Assembly (NCBI GenBank): GCA_963920575.1
Contig: OY986968.1
Location: 22,078,129 to 22,142,128 of the forward strand
Direction of reading: 5' to 3'
Length of the DNA: 64,000 nucleotides
Source of the DNA: Narthecium ossifragum
Lineage: Eukaryota; Streptophyta; Magnoliopsida; Dioscoreales; Nartheciaceae
Shown: positions 46,821 to 59,270 of the stretch, in pieces
Layout: each line of letters opens with the position of its first letter
Position numbering within the stretch: position 1 is the stretch's first letter
The notes under the pieces: model-generated
Seen by the model: the letters and a program-made list of their open reading frames with translations, nothing else
Told to the model about the DNA's origin: nothing
Database searches by the model: none
Made by a program: the position numbers and the translations under genes

Positions 46821-48808
46821 CTATGAAAAGGCAGTGGGCCTCACATCTTTCAGAAGGCCGACAACTTGCTGCATGGTGGGCCGTTTGAACGACTCTTGGG
46901 CTGTGCAAAGCAAGCCCACTCTTAAGCAATCCGCAACCTCCCTCACCACCGTCGCCGCAGCCGCCGCTCCACCACCAACACCACCATCTATTAGCCCGGG
47001 ATCCACCACATCCACCACCCTCCCGGCTCTCACTATCCCTCTGATTCTCTCCACCTCCGTTTTGGACCGCCCTTCCCTCCCCGTCACCATCTCCATCACC
47101 ATTATCCCGTAGTCATACACATCCCCCTCCGCCGTGGCGCCGCTGCCCTCTCCGCCCATAGAGAAGTCGGCAATCCTGGGCTCGAGGTCTTCGGACAAGA
47201 GGATGTTGGACGGCACGAGGTGACCATGGACGACAGGGCGGCCAGACCCCGCCCAGCCTTGGTGGAGGAATGCGAGCCCACGAGCTATGCCAACCAAGAT
47301 CCGGTGTCTCGTCGGCCAGTCTCCAGCCGCCGCCGCCGCCGAGGTCCCCTGTCCCTCGCCATGGTTGTGCTCCCACGTGTCGCCGGTGAAGTCATCCAAC
47401 GTAGGATTCCCCGCCGGTAGCTCGTGCAGCCACCTGTGGAGGTCGCCCCTTCCCATGTACTCGTAGAGCAACAACTTCTCTTTCCCTGAATCCAAGAACT
47501 CATTGAATCATTCTATGGAGTACTATAAATGTAAGTTAGATCATTTGGGAACTGTAATTTTATACCTGGGATGCAGTAGCCGAGGAGGGGGAGGAGATTG
47601 GGGTGGCGGAGCCGGGCGAGCTCGCGGAACGCGGTGGCCGCGTCGCTCTCCTCGACGTCTCGCGCTCTCTCGAGCACGCGCACCACGACGTGCATATCGC
47701 CAGGAAGCACCGCGCAGTACGCGGGGCCACTCCGGCCGCCGCCCTCCGCCAGCTGTGACTCCCTCCCAAACCCCGACGTGGCGGCCACCAGGTCCGAGAA
47801 CGTCACCTCCATCAGTGGCTTCTCGAACACCACCACCGGTGCCGACCACCTCGCCTCCGCTACCCATCCCCCTTCTTGCTGCGCCATCCCAACCGCCTCC
47901 TCTACCTTCCTTTCGCCAACCCATCGCTTTCTCCTCTTCTTCCTTCGTTTCATCCATACTAGTACGATGACCACAAACAGCACAAAGCCAACAAGAGCAC
48001 AGCCTCCAGCTATGAGTGCCGTCCATAGACGACTCCTCTTGTTCGTAGCCTTGTGCGTCTTCTCATGGGCAACAGCGGTCGGAAGACGAGAAGCCGGCGT
48101 AGAATTAGAGAAGGACAGAGACCCAGCTTTTGCAAACGCCGACCTCCCAAACTTGGCGACCACCTCCGACTCCACTCTTCCGGTGAACTTATTATACGAG
48201 ATGTTCAAATGGGTAAGCCCACCAAGCGGAGGGAAATCCTTAGGGAACTCCCCGACCATGGAGTTATGCGACAAATCCAAGTACCTCAATCCGCATAACT
48301 TCTCCAAACCAGGCGGCACGACTCCGAGCCCGTTGCCCGAGAGATCGAGTACCTGGATCCCCACGAACCCCTCGATTCCGGTCGCGCTGGTGAACCGGTT
48401 CCCGGAGAGGTTCAGCTCCCGGAGAGCCGCCTGGCTCGAGCCGGGCTCGAACCGGAGGGCTCCACCGAGGTGGTTCCCGGCGAGATTCACCTCGGCGAGG
48501 GCGGGGGCGGACCAGAAGCGGCCGGGGACCGAGCCCTCGAGGGCGTTGCCGGAGAGGTCCAGAGCACGAAGAGTCGAGATGTTCCGCAGGACCATCCAGG
48601 ATACCGTGCCCGTGAGGTTTCTAGATGGTAGCCTTATCTCTCTGACCGCGGCGGCGCATCCGCTGGCGCCGGTGGAGTTGAGAAGGGTGGGTTGGAAGGC
48701 GGCGACGGAGCTGAAGGCGAGGGAGATGAGGTCGCGGTCTGTTGTGCCGCAGGAGGAGGACGCGTGTGTGAGAGGGAAGAGAACGAGAAGGACGAGGATA
48801 AGAGCCAT
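46821..48808 (-). CDS. LRR receptor-like protein with kinase-like domain (CaMRLK/MEE62-like)
   Basis: Exon 1 48808-47566 and exon 2 47485-46821, with an 80-bp GT-AG intron in phase 1, give 635 residues. Signal peptide about 1-16 (MALILVLLVLFPLTHA); short LRR ectodomain about 50-215 (LRALDLSGNAL, LRELNLSGNRF, LRYLDLSHNSM, LTHLNISYNKF); transmembrane segment 261-286 followed by KRRKKRRKR; kinase-like domain about 341-635. The block VVFEKPLMEVTFSDLVAATS and the DLHRWLHELP region resemble plant calmodulin-binding receptor kinase CaMRLK as I know it. Catalytic motifs are altered: Arg377 replaces the ATP-binding Lys, HGH (501-503) replaces HRD, DFS (521-523) replaces DFG. Likely a membrane pseudokinase that signals through partners. 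The start is the only Met before the signal peptide. No frame damage. Confidence 0.92.
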
Positions 48809-48852
48809 GAGGAGTGGCTACTGAGCTTAGAGGGGCAGAGAGAGGAGTGGGA

Positions 48853-48859
48853 TTAAATA
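48853..48859 (-). promoter_or_regulatory. TATA-like box of the receptor gene
   Basis: TATTTAA on the minus strand, about 45 bp upstream of the start codon at 48808. The implied 5' UTR is very short, so a start further upstream is possible. Confidence 0.4.
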
Positions 48860-48966
48860 CGCGAAGCGTGGAGGAGCAGGTTAACTAAATTCAAGGATGG
48901 CAGGTGCTCGTAATGAGGTATTAAATGAGGTGATGCAGGTGACAGTGAGTTGGCCTTGCAGGACTT

Positions 48967-48967
<1 letters not shown>

Positions 48968-48997
<30 letters not shown>
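48968..48997. repeat. GA microsatellite upstream of the receptor gene
   Basis: About 15 GA units some 160 bp upstream of the start codon (CT repeats on the gene's strand). Such GAGA tracts bind plant BBR/BPC factors, so a promoter role is possible. Confidence 0.9.
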
Positions 48998-49000
<3 letters not shown>

Positions 49001-49559
49001 TTCATCTGCTTTTGAAGTGTAAACTTTTTCGAATTCTGAGAAAGAGATCGATGCTGCTTGTGCTGGTTATTTGTAATGTAGTAGAGGGAAATCCTTAGTT
49101 GAAAGCATATGAAAATCTTGTTCGTAAAAATATCGAGATAACCGCTCTGAAGTCCGGTGGAGAAGCCTCCCCAGCCCCCTGATAAGGGTGTTCCGTCGCC
49201 GTCGACGGGGACTCAGGGGTCCTGGTCGGAAGGAGGTAGTGGACATACCTCTTGGGGCCGGGTTGCCGGGCAGGGGCTGTGAATAACCATTTTGTTACCT
49301 ATTAGGAGTTGAATAAGATTAGAAAAAGTGGAGTTAACGAATGGGGATAGGAAAAAGTAAAATAATGGTGGTAGGTGAAATGAAGATAAAATAGTAATTA
49401 TTACTTTTGATGTTTTGGATAGGAATGGGGATAAGTGGGGTTATCTCCCCTTAACCCCATACCAAATAGGGGTTAAGCGACTGGCAAAGCCAGATAGGGT
49501 TGTGGTATCATCGGAGGTTTTGGTGAGGGGGAGGGCTTGATAGAATTATACCCTTTTTG

Positions 49560-50130
49560 GGCTTTTTGTTTGGATAAGTGTTAGCATCGAGTTCCTCCGA
49601 CGGAGATTGGCTGAACTTTGGAGGACAAGGGAGCCATTTTTTGTGGTGGTTAGAGTTGATAGTATTTTTACATCTAAATTTGAAACAAAGATTTTGTTAG
49701 GAGGTTCGTGGATGATCGACGGCAAGAAACTTTCTCTTGCTCGCTAGCGGAATTGCTTCCGGCCAAGAGGGACAAATTTCATCAAAGCACGGGTATGGAT
49801 TTGCATTCCCGATTTTCCTTTTGAGTTTTCGGAACAAGAAGCGGTCCTCTCGGTGGCGGCGAGGGTTGGAACGCCTTTGTCTATTGATAGCTCAATGAAG
49901 TTTCTGGATTGGGGGAAGTATGCTGGGGTTTGTGTGGAGATTGACCTCTCAAAGTCGGTAATGTTGGAAATTGCGGTGGAGTATGAGAATGATGATGGGA
50001 TGCTGGTTACTTTTACTAAGGTATTTGTGTATGAGAATGTAGTGCTTTGTTCTGAGTGTGGATGCTTGGGGCATAGGCCTGCTATGTGCCCTCTGAAGGT
50101 CTCTATTGCTGAGACACTGGTGTTCCAAGG
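49560..50130 (+). pseudogene. LINE ORF1 remnant (DUF4283 + CCHC)
   Basis: Reads REPFFVVVRVDSIFTSKFET, KILLGGSWMIDGKKLSLAR, a stop, RGTNFIKARVWICIPDFPFE, GTPLSIDSSMKFLDWGKYAG, and the intact knuckle CSECGCLGHRPAMC. This is the RNA-binding protein of plant L1-type LINEs. It ends where an LTR starts within GGCTCCTATGAGGACCC (50123-50139). Homologous to the minus-strand remnant at 1420-3175. Confidence 0.8.
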
Positions 50131-51760
50131 CTCCTATGAGGACCCGTACATCTAATTTGGTTTGACCATGTAAACCGAGAGCTTGGCTTAATTGGTTTGG
50201 TTTGGTTAGTTTTGTTGAACGATCGTGTTGATCGTTGCAACTCCATGGGCATTTTGGTAATTTGCCCTTGCGGAGTTGGCATTTTGGTAATATACACAAG
50301 ACCTTATGGATGATGTATGTGGTTGTTAGGCCCTAATTTACCCCTTTTATAACATCCTTATGCCATTTATCATCATTATAACCCCTAATTCCTTAAATTG
50401 TCGCCATGTGGCGCAATTTAATATAAATAGGATGAGCTTTTAGAAAACCCCCCTTTCATCTCATTAGGGTTTCTATTAGAAAGTTAGAGAGCATTGGAGG
50501 CTTGGAAAGGGACTAAACCATCAAATATTAGAGGGCCAAAGCTTGGAGAGAGTTAGATTTAGACCATCTTAAATTTAAGAAGCAAAACGTGGTAAGGATT
50601 AGTTCATCGAGATAGGGCTTCTATTCCTAAACTTTTATATAGGCCATATGTTGTAAGGTTGAATGGGTTCTTTGTGATTTCCTCTTCTTTTACATGTTTG
50701 TTAGCATGCTATCATGGTTAGCCCTTAGATCTATCTTTGGTGGTTGTTTGTTTTGTATTTTGGGCTTTGGCCGCAATCGTGAGGATTCTTCGAGTTGGGT
50801 TTTTGCTGGCTTCCCGAACTCGGTTTAAGCTGAACTTTTGATATGTTATATCTTATATAGGTTAGAGCTTATTTTCTTATTTCAAACTGCAAGTGGTAAA
50901 TTGGGGATTTCAATAGGTTTTTTTTATATCCGTTTGAGCCAAGTTTTGGATATATTGTTGTCGATGGCGAGTAGAAGTTACATAAATTTTTTTATATGAT
51001 TTGAATGAATAGATTGCTATTTAGGTCTCTTTTCCATTTCAGCCAATTTGGGTTTTCGACACTCGATCAAGAAAATTTTGGATTTATCTCTTTCTGACCT
51101 CTGTTTAATCTGAATTTTTGATATGTTGTTCCTGATACTTGATAGAGTTGATCTGAAGATTTTGATACTATTTTGATGAATTTAGAGATAGTTGTGGTCA
51201 TTTTTACTATTTCTGGTTGTAGGTTGTAATATGAAGTTTTCATTTACTTTCTTTTCTCCGTCTGGGCTAAATTTTTGGATATGTGATTATGTGCATGTTG
51301 ATGAATATGCATACTAAATTTCATGTCAATTGGATGGATTTAGTGAAAGTTATGTCATACTTATCTACTTGTTATTTTCATGCAATTTGGGGCTTTATAC
51401 TTGAATGTTGTCATGCTACCTAGCTACTATGTACCTATATATGTATTTAGGCCCTAATGGCCAAGCTTTACGTAGGATTTGTGCTAAATCGGGGGAGTCA
51501 TGCCCTCCGGGAATATTTAGTTAAATAGTTGATTGAAGGTGTGCCTTGATGGAATGAATACTTGCATAATTTATATTTGAATGAATGCCGATGTACATGG
51601 CCTGTGTGCGAGTTTATGTGAAATGACTTGGAGGTACACTCATAAGGAGTGGATGGTGATATGTGAGTTTGTCTTTGCTTAAAATTGGATGTTGGGCAAC
51701 CCTTGGATGCCATATTATCCCTCTTACATGCCTTATGTAATGTTACCCCTCAGGCCACTC

Positions 51761-52620
51761 CAAGGCTGCCCCAATCCCTAGGCAGCTTAGGCGGCTGCCT
51801 AGGGCCCCCACTTGAAAGTGGGCCCCCAAATTACATATTTATTAAAAAATTTGGACTTATATATTAAAAAATCTAAGTTATTGAATTTATGTTTTATTGC
51901 TAATTAAGAATTTAGGACCTATATATGTATTAAAAAAGCCAAGTTATTGAATTAATGTTTTATTAGGTTTCTAACCTAACCGTTCGGCCCCCAAAACCTT
52001 CTAATTAATATAAAGATAGATATTAGGCCCCAATAAAAGCCCCGTTAGTTACCCCACTTGGAATTTGGAAAATGCATGCACGGTTGACAAAAAAATTCTT
52101 GAGACTTGATATGGACATGTGTCCATAAATTTTGTCCTCTAGTTAATTTATAACTTTACTATTGACGGCTTGGATTTATATCATGAACTAAACATTTTCA
52201 AAGAAGTTTTGCCATCAGAAAATAATAATCCAATTCAAATCTTGAACTGTATCAAAAGACTAGATTGTTTTCTGAATACCTCTATCGTGTATAGAATATT
52301 GTTGATAATACATATAACGGTTGTTTCTGCAGAAAGAAGCTTTTCAAAAGAAGCTAATAAAATCTTACTTGCGATCAATCATGTCACAAGAATGATTAAA
52401 AAGATTAGCTATGTTATCTATTAAAAATGATATATTAGCTTAACTTGAATATAAAAATTTAATCAGTACTTTCGCAGACCAAAAAGCTAGAAGGATGATT
52501 TTTAAATAAGTTTATCATATTTAATTAATTTAATTTTCTTATTAACTATGATTAGGAAATACTTAAAGGTCTCATTTGATTTATTTGCCTAGGGCCTCAA
52601 AATTGATTGGGTCGGCCCTA
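51761..52620 (+). mobile_element. hAT transposon remnant with transposase C-terminus
   Basis: Ends CAAGGCTGCCCCAATC and (complement) TAGGGCCGACCCAATC match at 12 of 16, with a perfect 8-bp duplication GGCCACTC (51753-51760 and 52621-52628). The interior keeps only the last part of a transposase frame (52170-52424). Confidence 0.85.
52170..52424 (+). pseudogene. hAT transposase C-terminal (dimerisation) fragment
   Basis: Reads YRILLIIHITVVSAERSFSK then EANKILLA, the family pattern 'L.I.VT.ASAERSFS.LK.IK..LR...'. The DDE catalytic part is absent. Confidence 0.75.
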
Positions 52621-52996
52621 GGCCACTCCTTGGACTTTGGCAGAGAATCACATTGTTGTTGGCAGATAATTACTTATGAAATGGCTCACGCTACGCGTGC
52701 TGCATTTACAGGTGCGGCTTCTTCAGGTTCAGGTGTTTATCCTTCTGGAGGTGCGTCGACTTCAGATGGTGCGTGAGTTCGAGGAGTTATCTTTATTGTC
52801 TATTTATAGCTTTGGACTTGAGGACTTCTATGATGTATTTGGACATGCATACGTTATATACCTTTTATTTTGGTGATATATGAGAAAGAATGTTTTATCT
52901 AAATTCATGCAAATTGATGAATGTAATAGTTAATTCATTACTCTTATGTCCTTATTCTTAATTGTTCAAATTAGTCATGGGTTTTGCATATGTAAA

Positions 52997-53089
52997 ATTG
53001 TGCACCACACCTTGGATTGTAGACAAGTTGGCTCATGCTTGATCCAGATGGGTTCTTTGGATTGTGCACCACACCTTGGATTGTAGACA
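52997..53089. repeat. 64-bp period direct repeat
   Basis: ATTGTGCACCACACCTTGGA then TTGTAGACA occurs at 52997-53025 and 53061-53089. It marks the border between the two LTR pieces. Confidence 0.9.
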
Positions 53090-53269
53090 GGTCCTCTCTG
53101 ATGGATGCGATGATGGGTGGTGTTCCGATGAAAAAAGAGATGTTTGGTAGTAGCTCTACTGAAATTGGATGGCACACAGTCCAAACCCGCCGTGCTTGGG
53201 GTCAAAGGGCGTACGTGGGTCGTGGTCCGATAGGTTGACCACCGGTTGTGGTGCAAAGGGGATGAGGGG

Positions 53270-54989
53270 TGTCGGAAAGAGGTAGAAGACATGTGTATGT
53301 ATGAGGAATGAGCCAATGATACGTGCGCCATCTGGCATCTCACAAGCAGGAAACCACTATTACTAGGCGGGAAGACAACACCGCTGAGTAGGCACACCCT
53401 CTACTCAAGAGACAAGAAAATCGGACACCGGCTACACCTCATAACCCGGCTTGAGGATGACACGACCTCTAAATCATCGATCAACATGTGTTCAAGTCAT
53501 TTAGGCCTATCATCGAAATCTACTGAACACCATCATTCAAACCTGGATCAAGCTACCCAGCCCCGGTCCTAGGGCTAAGTCTGAGCTTCCAAGCCTCGGG
53601 ACAGTGATACCGCAAATCGCTCATGCCCTAACCTTATGCAGCTAATGCACAACAAGATGCATGCTATGAACATACACAGGGAAACAGATAAGCATGCAAC
53701 ATATGTGACGATAAGTAAACACGATCTGGGCTCGGGACCCTGCCGGCCCGGGGTGGTGGACAGGTAAAACAGGGCAAGAAATTGCTACGGTGGTAGCCCC
53801 CACCAACTGCAGCCAGTCCACCAAAAGATAGCATGTTACGAGAAGCAACCCCAACAAACAAGGCTAACAGTACAACATGCTTTCTACACATCCCGGGAGT
53901 CGTCACTCTCCCGGTTCACCACTACCCCTCATTATGGGGTTAACATGCTCAAGGATATGTACAAGTAAGAAAGCGATAAAGAAAACCGCACATACAAAGC
54001 CCAGCGGGCCAAACTCGGCGAAAACACCTCCCTGCGACCAAGAGGATCGATCCTTTCTTGTGGAAACAGGGAGTTCTATCCCTGTCAAGCCAGAAAGGAT
54101 CGATCTTCCCTCCAGGAAAATCGATCACTTTCGTGACCAGGGACCCCGTCCATGCCGCCAAGCAAATGATCGATCTTCTTCCACAAGAAGATCGACCATG
54201 CACGGGCCAGGCATGACGCTCCAAGAGTGATCGATCCTTCCTCAATCGATCCCGTTGGGATCTCCCACGACCGGCCGCGATAAATACCGTAAAAAAAACT
54301 CTACCAAACCCTACAAAACATTGGGATCTGGTAGTACGAAGGACCACAAGTCCAAAACTGGTAATTGCATTAAAAACAAACATGTATACAAGCAGATCTA
54401 AGCAAAAGAATCACAACCAAGCTCAAAACTCACAAAAACCATAAAAGAAGTAGGTAGGATCCCTATCTAGACAAAAGCAGCTTCAATCCCAGCTGCCAAG
54501 CCCAATATCACCCTCAACTTCTTCCAAATCCAACTGGATCTGAGTTCAGGAACGACGGATTTCAAAAGAGATTAAAGAAGAAGGTCACGTCCGTTTTATA
54601 GACGGACGAACCGACTTATAAATGAGAAAAGATCGATCCTTCATGACGATCCAGCTTGACTTTCTCGCACTAAAGGATCGATCTTCTTAGCAAGAGAAGA
54701 TCGATCTTTTTGGTGCAGAAAGCTAGACTTGGGCTAGAACACAAGCCTAAGCCCAAATCTTTCGATCATGGGTTCACCTAACCGTTCTAAACAAACATTA
54801 TCACAAACACGGTCAGTGTGTGCACACGCGGGTGTGAAACAAACCAACAATGCGCAATTTATCAAATTGCCCTTGGGGCCTAAGAAACAATGCGATCCAC
54901 CAGATCGCGCGCTCGACGCGAAACAAGCAAACGAGCCACGGGCTCAACCCAACCGGTCGTCCCAGGAGTAGAGGGACATGTCCTCACAC
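53270..54989 (-). mobile_element. Gypsy-type LTR, minus-strand relative of the 26573 solo LTR
   Basis: On the minus strand it starts at 54989 with TGTGAGGACATGTCCCTCTA and closely follows the plus-strand copy through the first 200 bp (for example GATCGCATTGTTTCTT). Matching is patchier towards 53340 and its 3' end is lost. GATCGATC-containing palindromes cluster at 54020-54250 and 54630-54715 around a TATA-like TCTATAAAACGG (minus, about 54606-54595). It abuts resumed LINE sequence at 54990. Confidence 0.7.
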
Positions 54990-55313
54990 TGTTGATCATA
55001 TTCCTAGCCAGCTAGAGGTATATTTCGCAGGAGTGGCATCTAAAGAAGCTTCGATTCTGGTGTACGAGACGGCGAGATCATCTCACAAGGGGAAATTGGC
55101 TAAGCCTGTAGCTTTAGATGGAAAAGGGTAAATGTGTGTATAAGCCTGAGCATTCTGGTAGAAAATAGGGTGGGCCTCCTATTGTGAGCAATAATATGTT
55201 TTGGCCTATATAGAATGTGGGCTAGGTAGATGATGATATTTTGGCAGAGATGAGCCTCCATGAAATTGGGTGGTAAGTTAGATAACGGGGCCAGATCAAT
55301 AGGTCCGGACCAT

Positions 55314-56881
55314 TGCTATCGCTCAAATATGTCTCACACAGCGGTCACGGTGCAATATAGCATAAGAGAGGTCGATCCCACATAGAGACAAGCAAAAAGG
55401 ATTCAAAAACACAGATAACAATACATCGAAAATGATCAAGAGCGTAAGAGTTAAGAAAGTTAGATTGAAGATTTAACGGTGATGCGAGATTAACAAATGA
55501 AATCAGGATTTGAAGAAGGCTAGGCTTCAAGAATCCCTCGCTCAGACTTGGGTTCTCCTATTATCGATGGTACATGTAATAGTCAGTTGAGGGATTCATA
55601 TCCCAATCACCTCAACTAGAAGATATGGAATTATGCACCTAGCAGAATATGAATGTCTCTTTCTATGATCGGTTCTTCCTCGTTACACCCCTAATTCATC
55701 CTAGCAGAACCTAACTATACACGATACCGGCTTTCACTATAAGCAACGTGCAGCAGAGGTTTCATGGGATAAAGCCCTAACGTTGTCTTTCCAGATCCCT
55801 AAAAGTATGCAATAGCGGATGTCACCATAGGTAATGCATAGCAAAGGTTTCATGAAACTAGGTAGAAAACAAAAGAGACAACTTTGGGATCGTAATATCA
55901 AAAAAGAAGCATGACTGGAGTTATAATAATCTTCAACTACATAGCAATATGTAAAGATCCAATACATATATAAAGTTTAAACATTAAAGATCAAAACATA
56001 AACCAACGATGAAGAAGAAACCCTTGTCCTTGCTCAGTCATCCGTCCGCCATGCCCTGAAGATTTACTCGTCCATGGAGATGAAGATTCTCCTCTTTTCT
56101 TTGCCTCCAATTACTCTCCAACGTCCCCATTTAACAACCCTAAGTCTTCTATTTATACCCCTCAAGGCTTCTCAAACTCGGATTAAATCGGGCCCCTTTA
56201 TTTTCCTCTTCCGTCAAACAAAAGATCGATCTTTTCATCTCGTATAGTTTCCTATGTCCGAGGAAGATCGATCTTCTTAAAGGAAGAGATCTATCTTTTG
56301 AAAGGGTACTCTCTGTCAGCTTCAACCTCAAAAGAGATCGATCTTTTTAGAGAGAAGATCGATCTTTTCTATCTCAAATATCACTTTAGTTTCAGAAGTG
56401 ATCGATCTTCTTAGAGAGAAGATCAAAGAGAAGATTGATCTTCTCAAATATTGCTCTCTATCATCTCTGGTAGCAAGAAGATCGATCTTTTATGCAAGGA
56501 ATATCAATCTTTTAATTCTAAAATTTCAGCTTCTTTTTCAGTACTGCACCATTGGTACTAAAAATGTTGTAACTTCGTCTAGGAAAGTCAGAATCACAAG
56601 CCGTAAAACTTTTCAGAAACTAGACTTCCAGAGCTTTCTAATAATGAGTGGTAAATCATCTGGTTCCTTATGAGAAGGTAAAGATTAATCGTTGAAATTG
56701 ACCTATGTAATCTTTTCGCCTTCTTTGCTTCTTTTTACTCCTATTTTCTGTATTTTTCAACAAACTTTGTGAAGCAACATATAAGTGTAAAAATAATACT
56801 AAAAAGGCTAATTTGGGATGAAGAATCTAGCAATTGGGCTGGTGATAAGGCTGTTCGGAGTGCACTTTCATGCACTCATCA
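55314..56881 (-). mobile_element. Solo LTR, family 'TGATGAG', copy 4
   Basis: On the minus strand starts TGATGAGTGCATGAAAGTGC and ends GACATATTTGAGCGATAGCA. Flanking 5-mers are ACCAT and CCCAT (one mismatch). TATA box TATAAATAG on the minus strand near 56158-56150; at least six GATCGATC palindromes, mostly AAGATCGATCTT, directly upstream (56220-56510). Inserted into the LINE linker. Confidence 0.85.
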
Positions 56882-58792
56882 CCCATTGGTCATCCCAAGG
56901 GCATATCGCTGCTCAATAAAGGATCCACCCCCTTCCCTGGAGGTTAATTTGGGGGAGTGCCATAGGGTGGGTTTTGATTGTTTACAAGATGCTCTCCTTA
57001 TAGGATTCAGATGAAAAACATGAAGATATGGAGAAAGAGAGGATGGTGGATGATTGCCATATGGTGGTTGGGGCCAGCAGTCCCTGTGCTCCGCCGGGTT
57101 TTCCTCCACGGGATAGACAAGAGGTTGATGGGAAGCAGGCATAGGTAGGAGATCTACAAATCAGTATAGTGGAAGATAGCCCTATTGCACCACCAGGTTA
57201 CACTCCCCCAAGAAGTCATTAGGATGTTGATATGATCGAGGATAGCCATGTTATCAGGAATGACACTAAGCATCCCAAGTGGGAGGGGGTAGGTTGTAGA
57301 GCCTCTCACCTGAATAGTTCCAATGGTTAGAATGATGGTGTGGAACTACCATGGCTTTGGGCCGAGACGGGCAGTTCAAGTGTGCAAAAGGGCCATTAAC
57401 GACTAGAGGTTGGATTTTTTGTTTCTCCTTGAAGTTGTGGTAGTGGAGACGCAAATGGGAGAGTTGGCTGATCAGCTAGGTCCAAATTGGGATTCCTTTT
57501 TGTTGCCATCTCGGAGGTGCAAAGGAGGCATCTTGGAAATTTGGAGGAGGTATGTTGGACATGTCTTGTTTCTCGATTTCACTGACCAGGCGATTCATGG
57601 TGTTATCACATCAAAGAGCTATGGGCAGTGGTTCTTATGAATCATCTATGCAGTAAGAAGGAGGCAAGATAGGATGCTATTGTGGGAGACCTTGGAGGGG
57701 GTTAATCAATGAGGCTGGCCTCATCTTCTAATAAGGGATTACAATGTCTTGACCGCTCCTTCAAAAAAAAGAGGAGGTGCCCCTTTCAAATATAATGGGG
57801 CCGTGGAGGACTTTCTTTCTTTTAGCAGAATAATTTGATTGACTTGGGCTATCAGGGCCCGTCCTTCACCTGGTGCAACCGTCGTTGTGGCCCTTTGTAG
57901 GTGATGGAAAGATTAATGGACTGGTGGCTTTGTAATGTCGCGTGGCGGGATTGGTTCCCTTATGAAAAAATTCAGCATCTTCATCGACTGGGCTCGGATC
58001 ATAGGCCCCTCCTCTTGTTCCTTGATCCACGGAGAGTTGTTGGTGGTCCCTCCACGTTCAAGCTTCAACAAATGTGGGTGACTAATGCTTCATTTAAGAG
58101 CTTGGCTCAACATATCTGGAGGAAGCCAATGCATGAGAATGCACAATACTCTTTCTAAGGAAGAAATGATGAGTTGAAGTCTTCAGTTAAAGTATGGTCT
58201 ACCGTTGATGATTTCGATCTCTTCAATTTGAAGCAACAACTTACTCAACACCTGCATAGTCTTTCCATCCAAGAAAAAGCAAGACCTTTGTCACTTACTG
58301 ATGAGATTAGAATGCGTTCCCTTAAGAATAGAATTGTCGCAATTATGGCTCAGCATGATACTTATGTATCGCAGTTCCAAAGATCTAGATGGCTTGGTGA
58401 AGGAGACCACAATACTCTATTTTTCCATAATATGTTCTCCAAGCCCTATTCTGTTACAAGAGTACAGGAAATTATTTCTGAACAGGGTGATGTTTTGACA
58501 GAGCAATCTGATGATGCTAGGGCTTTTGCCCAGCATGATCAGAATCTATGGCTGGATAGGAGCAGAAGGGGGACCTTAGAACTGCCATAACTCCCTATGA
58601 TATCCTCACAGTTTAATGAGTTACGTTGCTGGTTTGCAAGGTTACTGTCTTAGAGATCAAACAAGCAGTATTCCAAATCTGTAGACACTAATGTCCAAGT
58701 CCTGATGGCTTGTTAGCAAAATTCTACATTTATCATTGGGAGGTTGTTGAGGCAGATCTTATCCGCATTGTTAAATATTTGTTTACAACTGA

Positions 58793-59270
58793 GGGCGTGT
58801 CTGGCGGTGACCCATGGGATCGTATTTGCGGAATCCGCTAGGGTGCGTTTGGCACGCAGTATCTGCGGTATCCGTGATACCCACGGAATGGTATCCGCGG
58901 GAATCCGCAGGAGCGGATACCGTGCGCGGCATCCGTGCGATTTTTGGGATCCGCTCGGGATCCGCCGTGGGATCCAAACGCGTGGATCCCGCGAATTGGA
59001 ATCCGCGCGTCCTCGGATCCCACGGATTCGCCGGATCCGAGGCACGCCAAACATGCCCTAGGTTGTATCTGCGCGTATCCGCGGAGCGGATTCCATCACG
59101 GCGTCCGCTCAATTTGAATAGACGTCTCGATTATTAAATTTTGGAATTCGCAGTTCATTCGACGGATTCCAAATTTAGTACCTATCCAAAAATCGTATCC
59201 GTTGATGCAAAAAACACGGATACAGCCGATCCCGTTGATTCCACGCATCCACCTGCTGCCAAACGCGCCC
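58793..59270. mobile_element. PIF/Harbinger-like MITE in LINE ORF2
   Basis: Ends GGGCGTGTCTGGC and (complement) GGGCGCGTTTGGC, with TGA on both sides (58790-58792 and 59271-59273). GC-rich with repeated GGATCC / GGAATCCGC words. Contains a second, smaller MITE (58841-59057). Confidence 0.75.
58841..59057. mobile_element. Nested MITE (217 bp)
   Basis: Ends GGGTGCGTTTGGCACGC and, on the complement just inside CTA, GGCATGTTTGGCGTGC; CTA flanks both sides (58838-58840 and 59058-59060). It appears to be a relative inserted into the outer MITE. Confidence 0.6.

Larger units (their letters stand above)
50129..52984 (+). mobile_element. Gypsy-type LTR (TGTGAGGAC family), degraded, carrying a hAT insertion
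   Basis: Starts TATGAGGACCCGTACATC (TG mutated to TA), like the LTR end at 1419. AT-rich LTR-like sequence with a TATA-like TATAAATAGG at 50422 and leader-like sequence after it. The hAT element at 51761-52620 lies inside. No clean 3' end was found; the right edge given is where a tandem repeat begins. Confidence 0.5.

Noticed and set aside
47598..48824. A 408-codon plus-strand frame
   Set aside because: It is the antisense shadow of GC-rich receptor exon 1; no domain resemblance, and the minus strand has a complete, motif-rich protein.
49271..49494. Firm MITE call for the segment within LINE ORF1
   Set aside because: LINE similarity is interrupted here, but the ends do not form clear inverted repeats and no duplication was found, so it is only mentioned within the LINE entry.
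58713..59137. Arg/Gly-rich frames near 58.7-59.1 kb
   Set aside because: They are produced by GGATCC-type repeats within nested MITEs; open in five frames.
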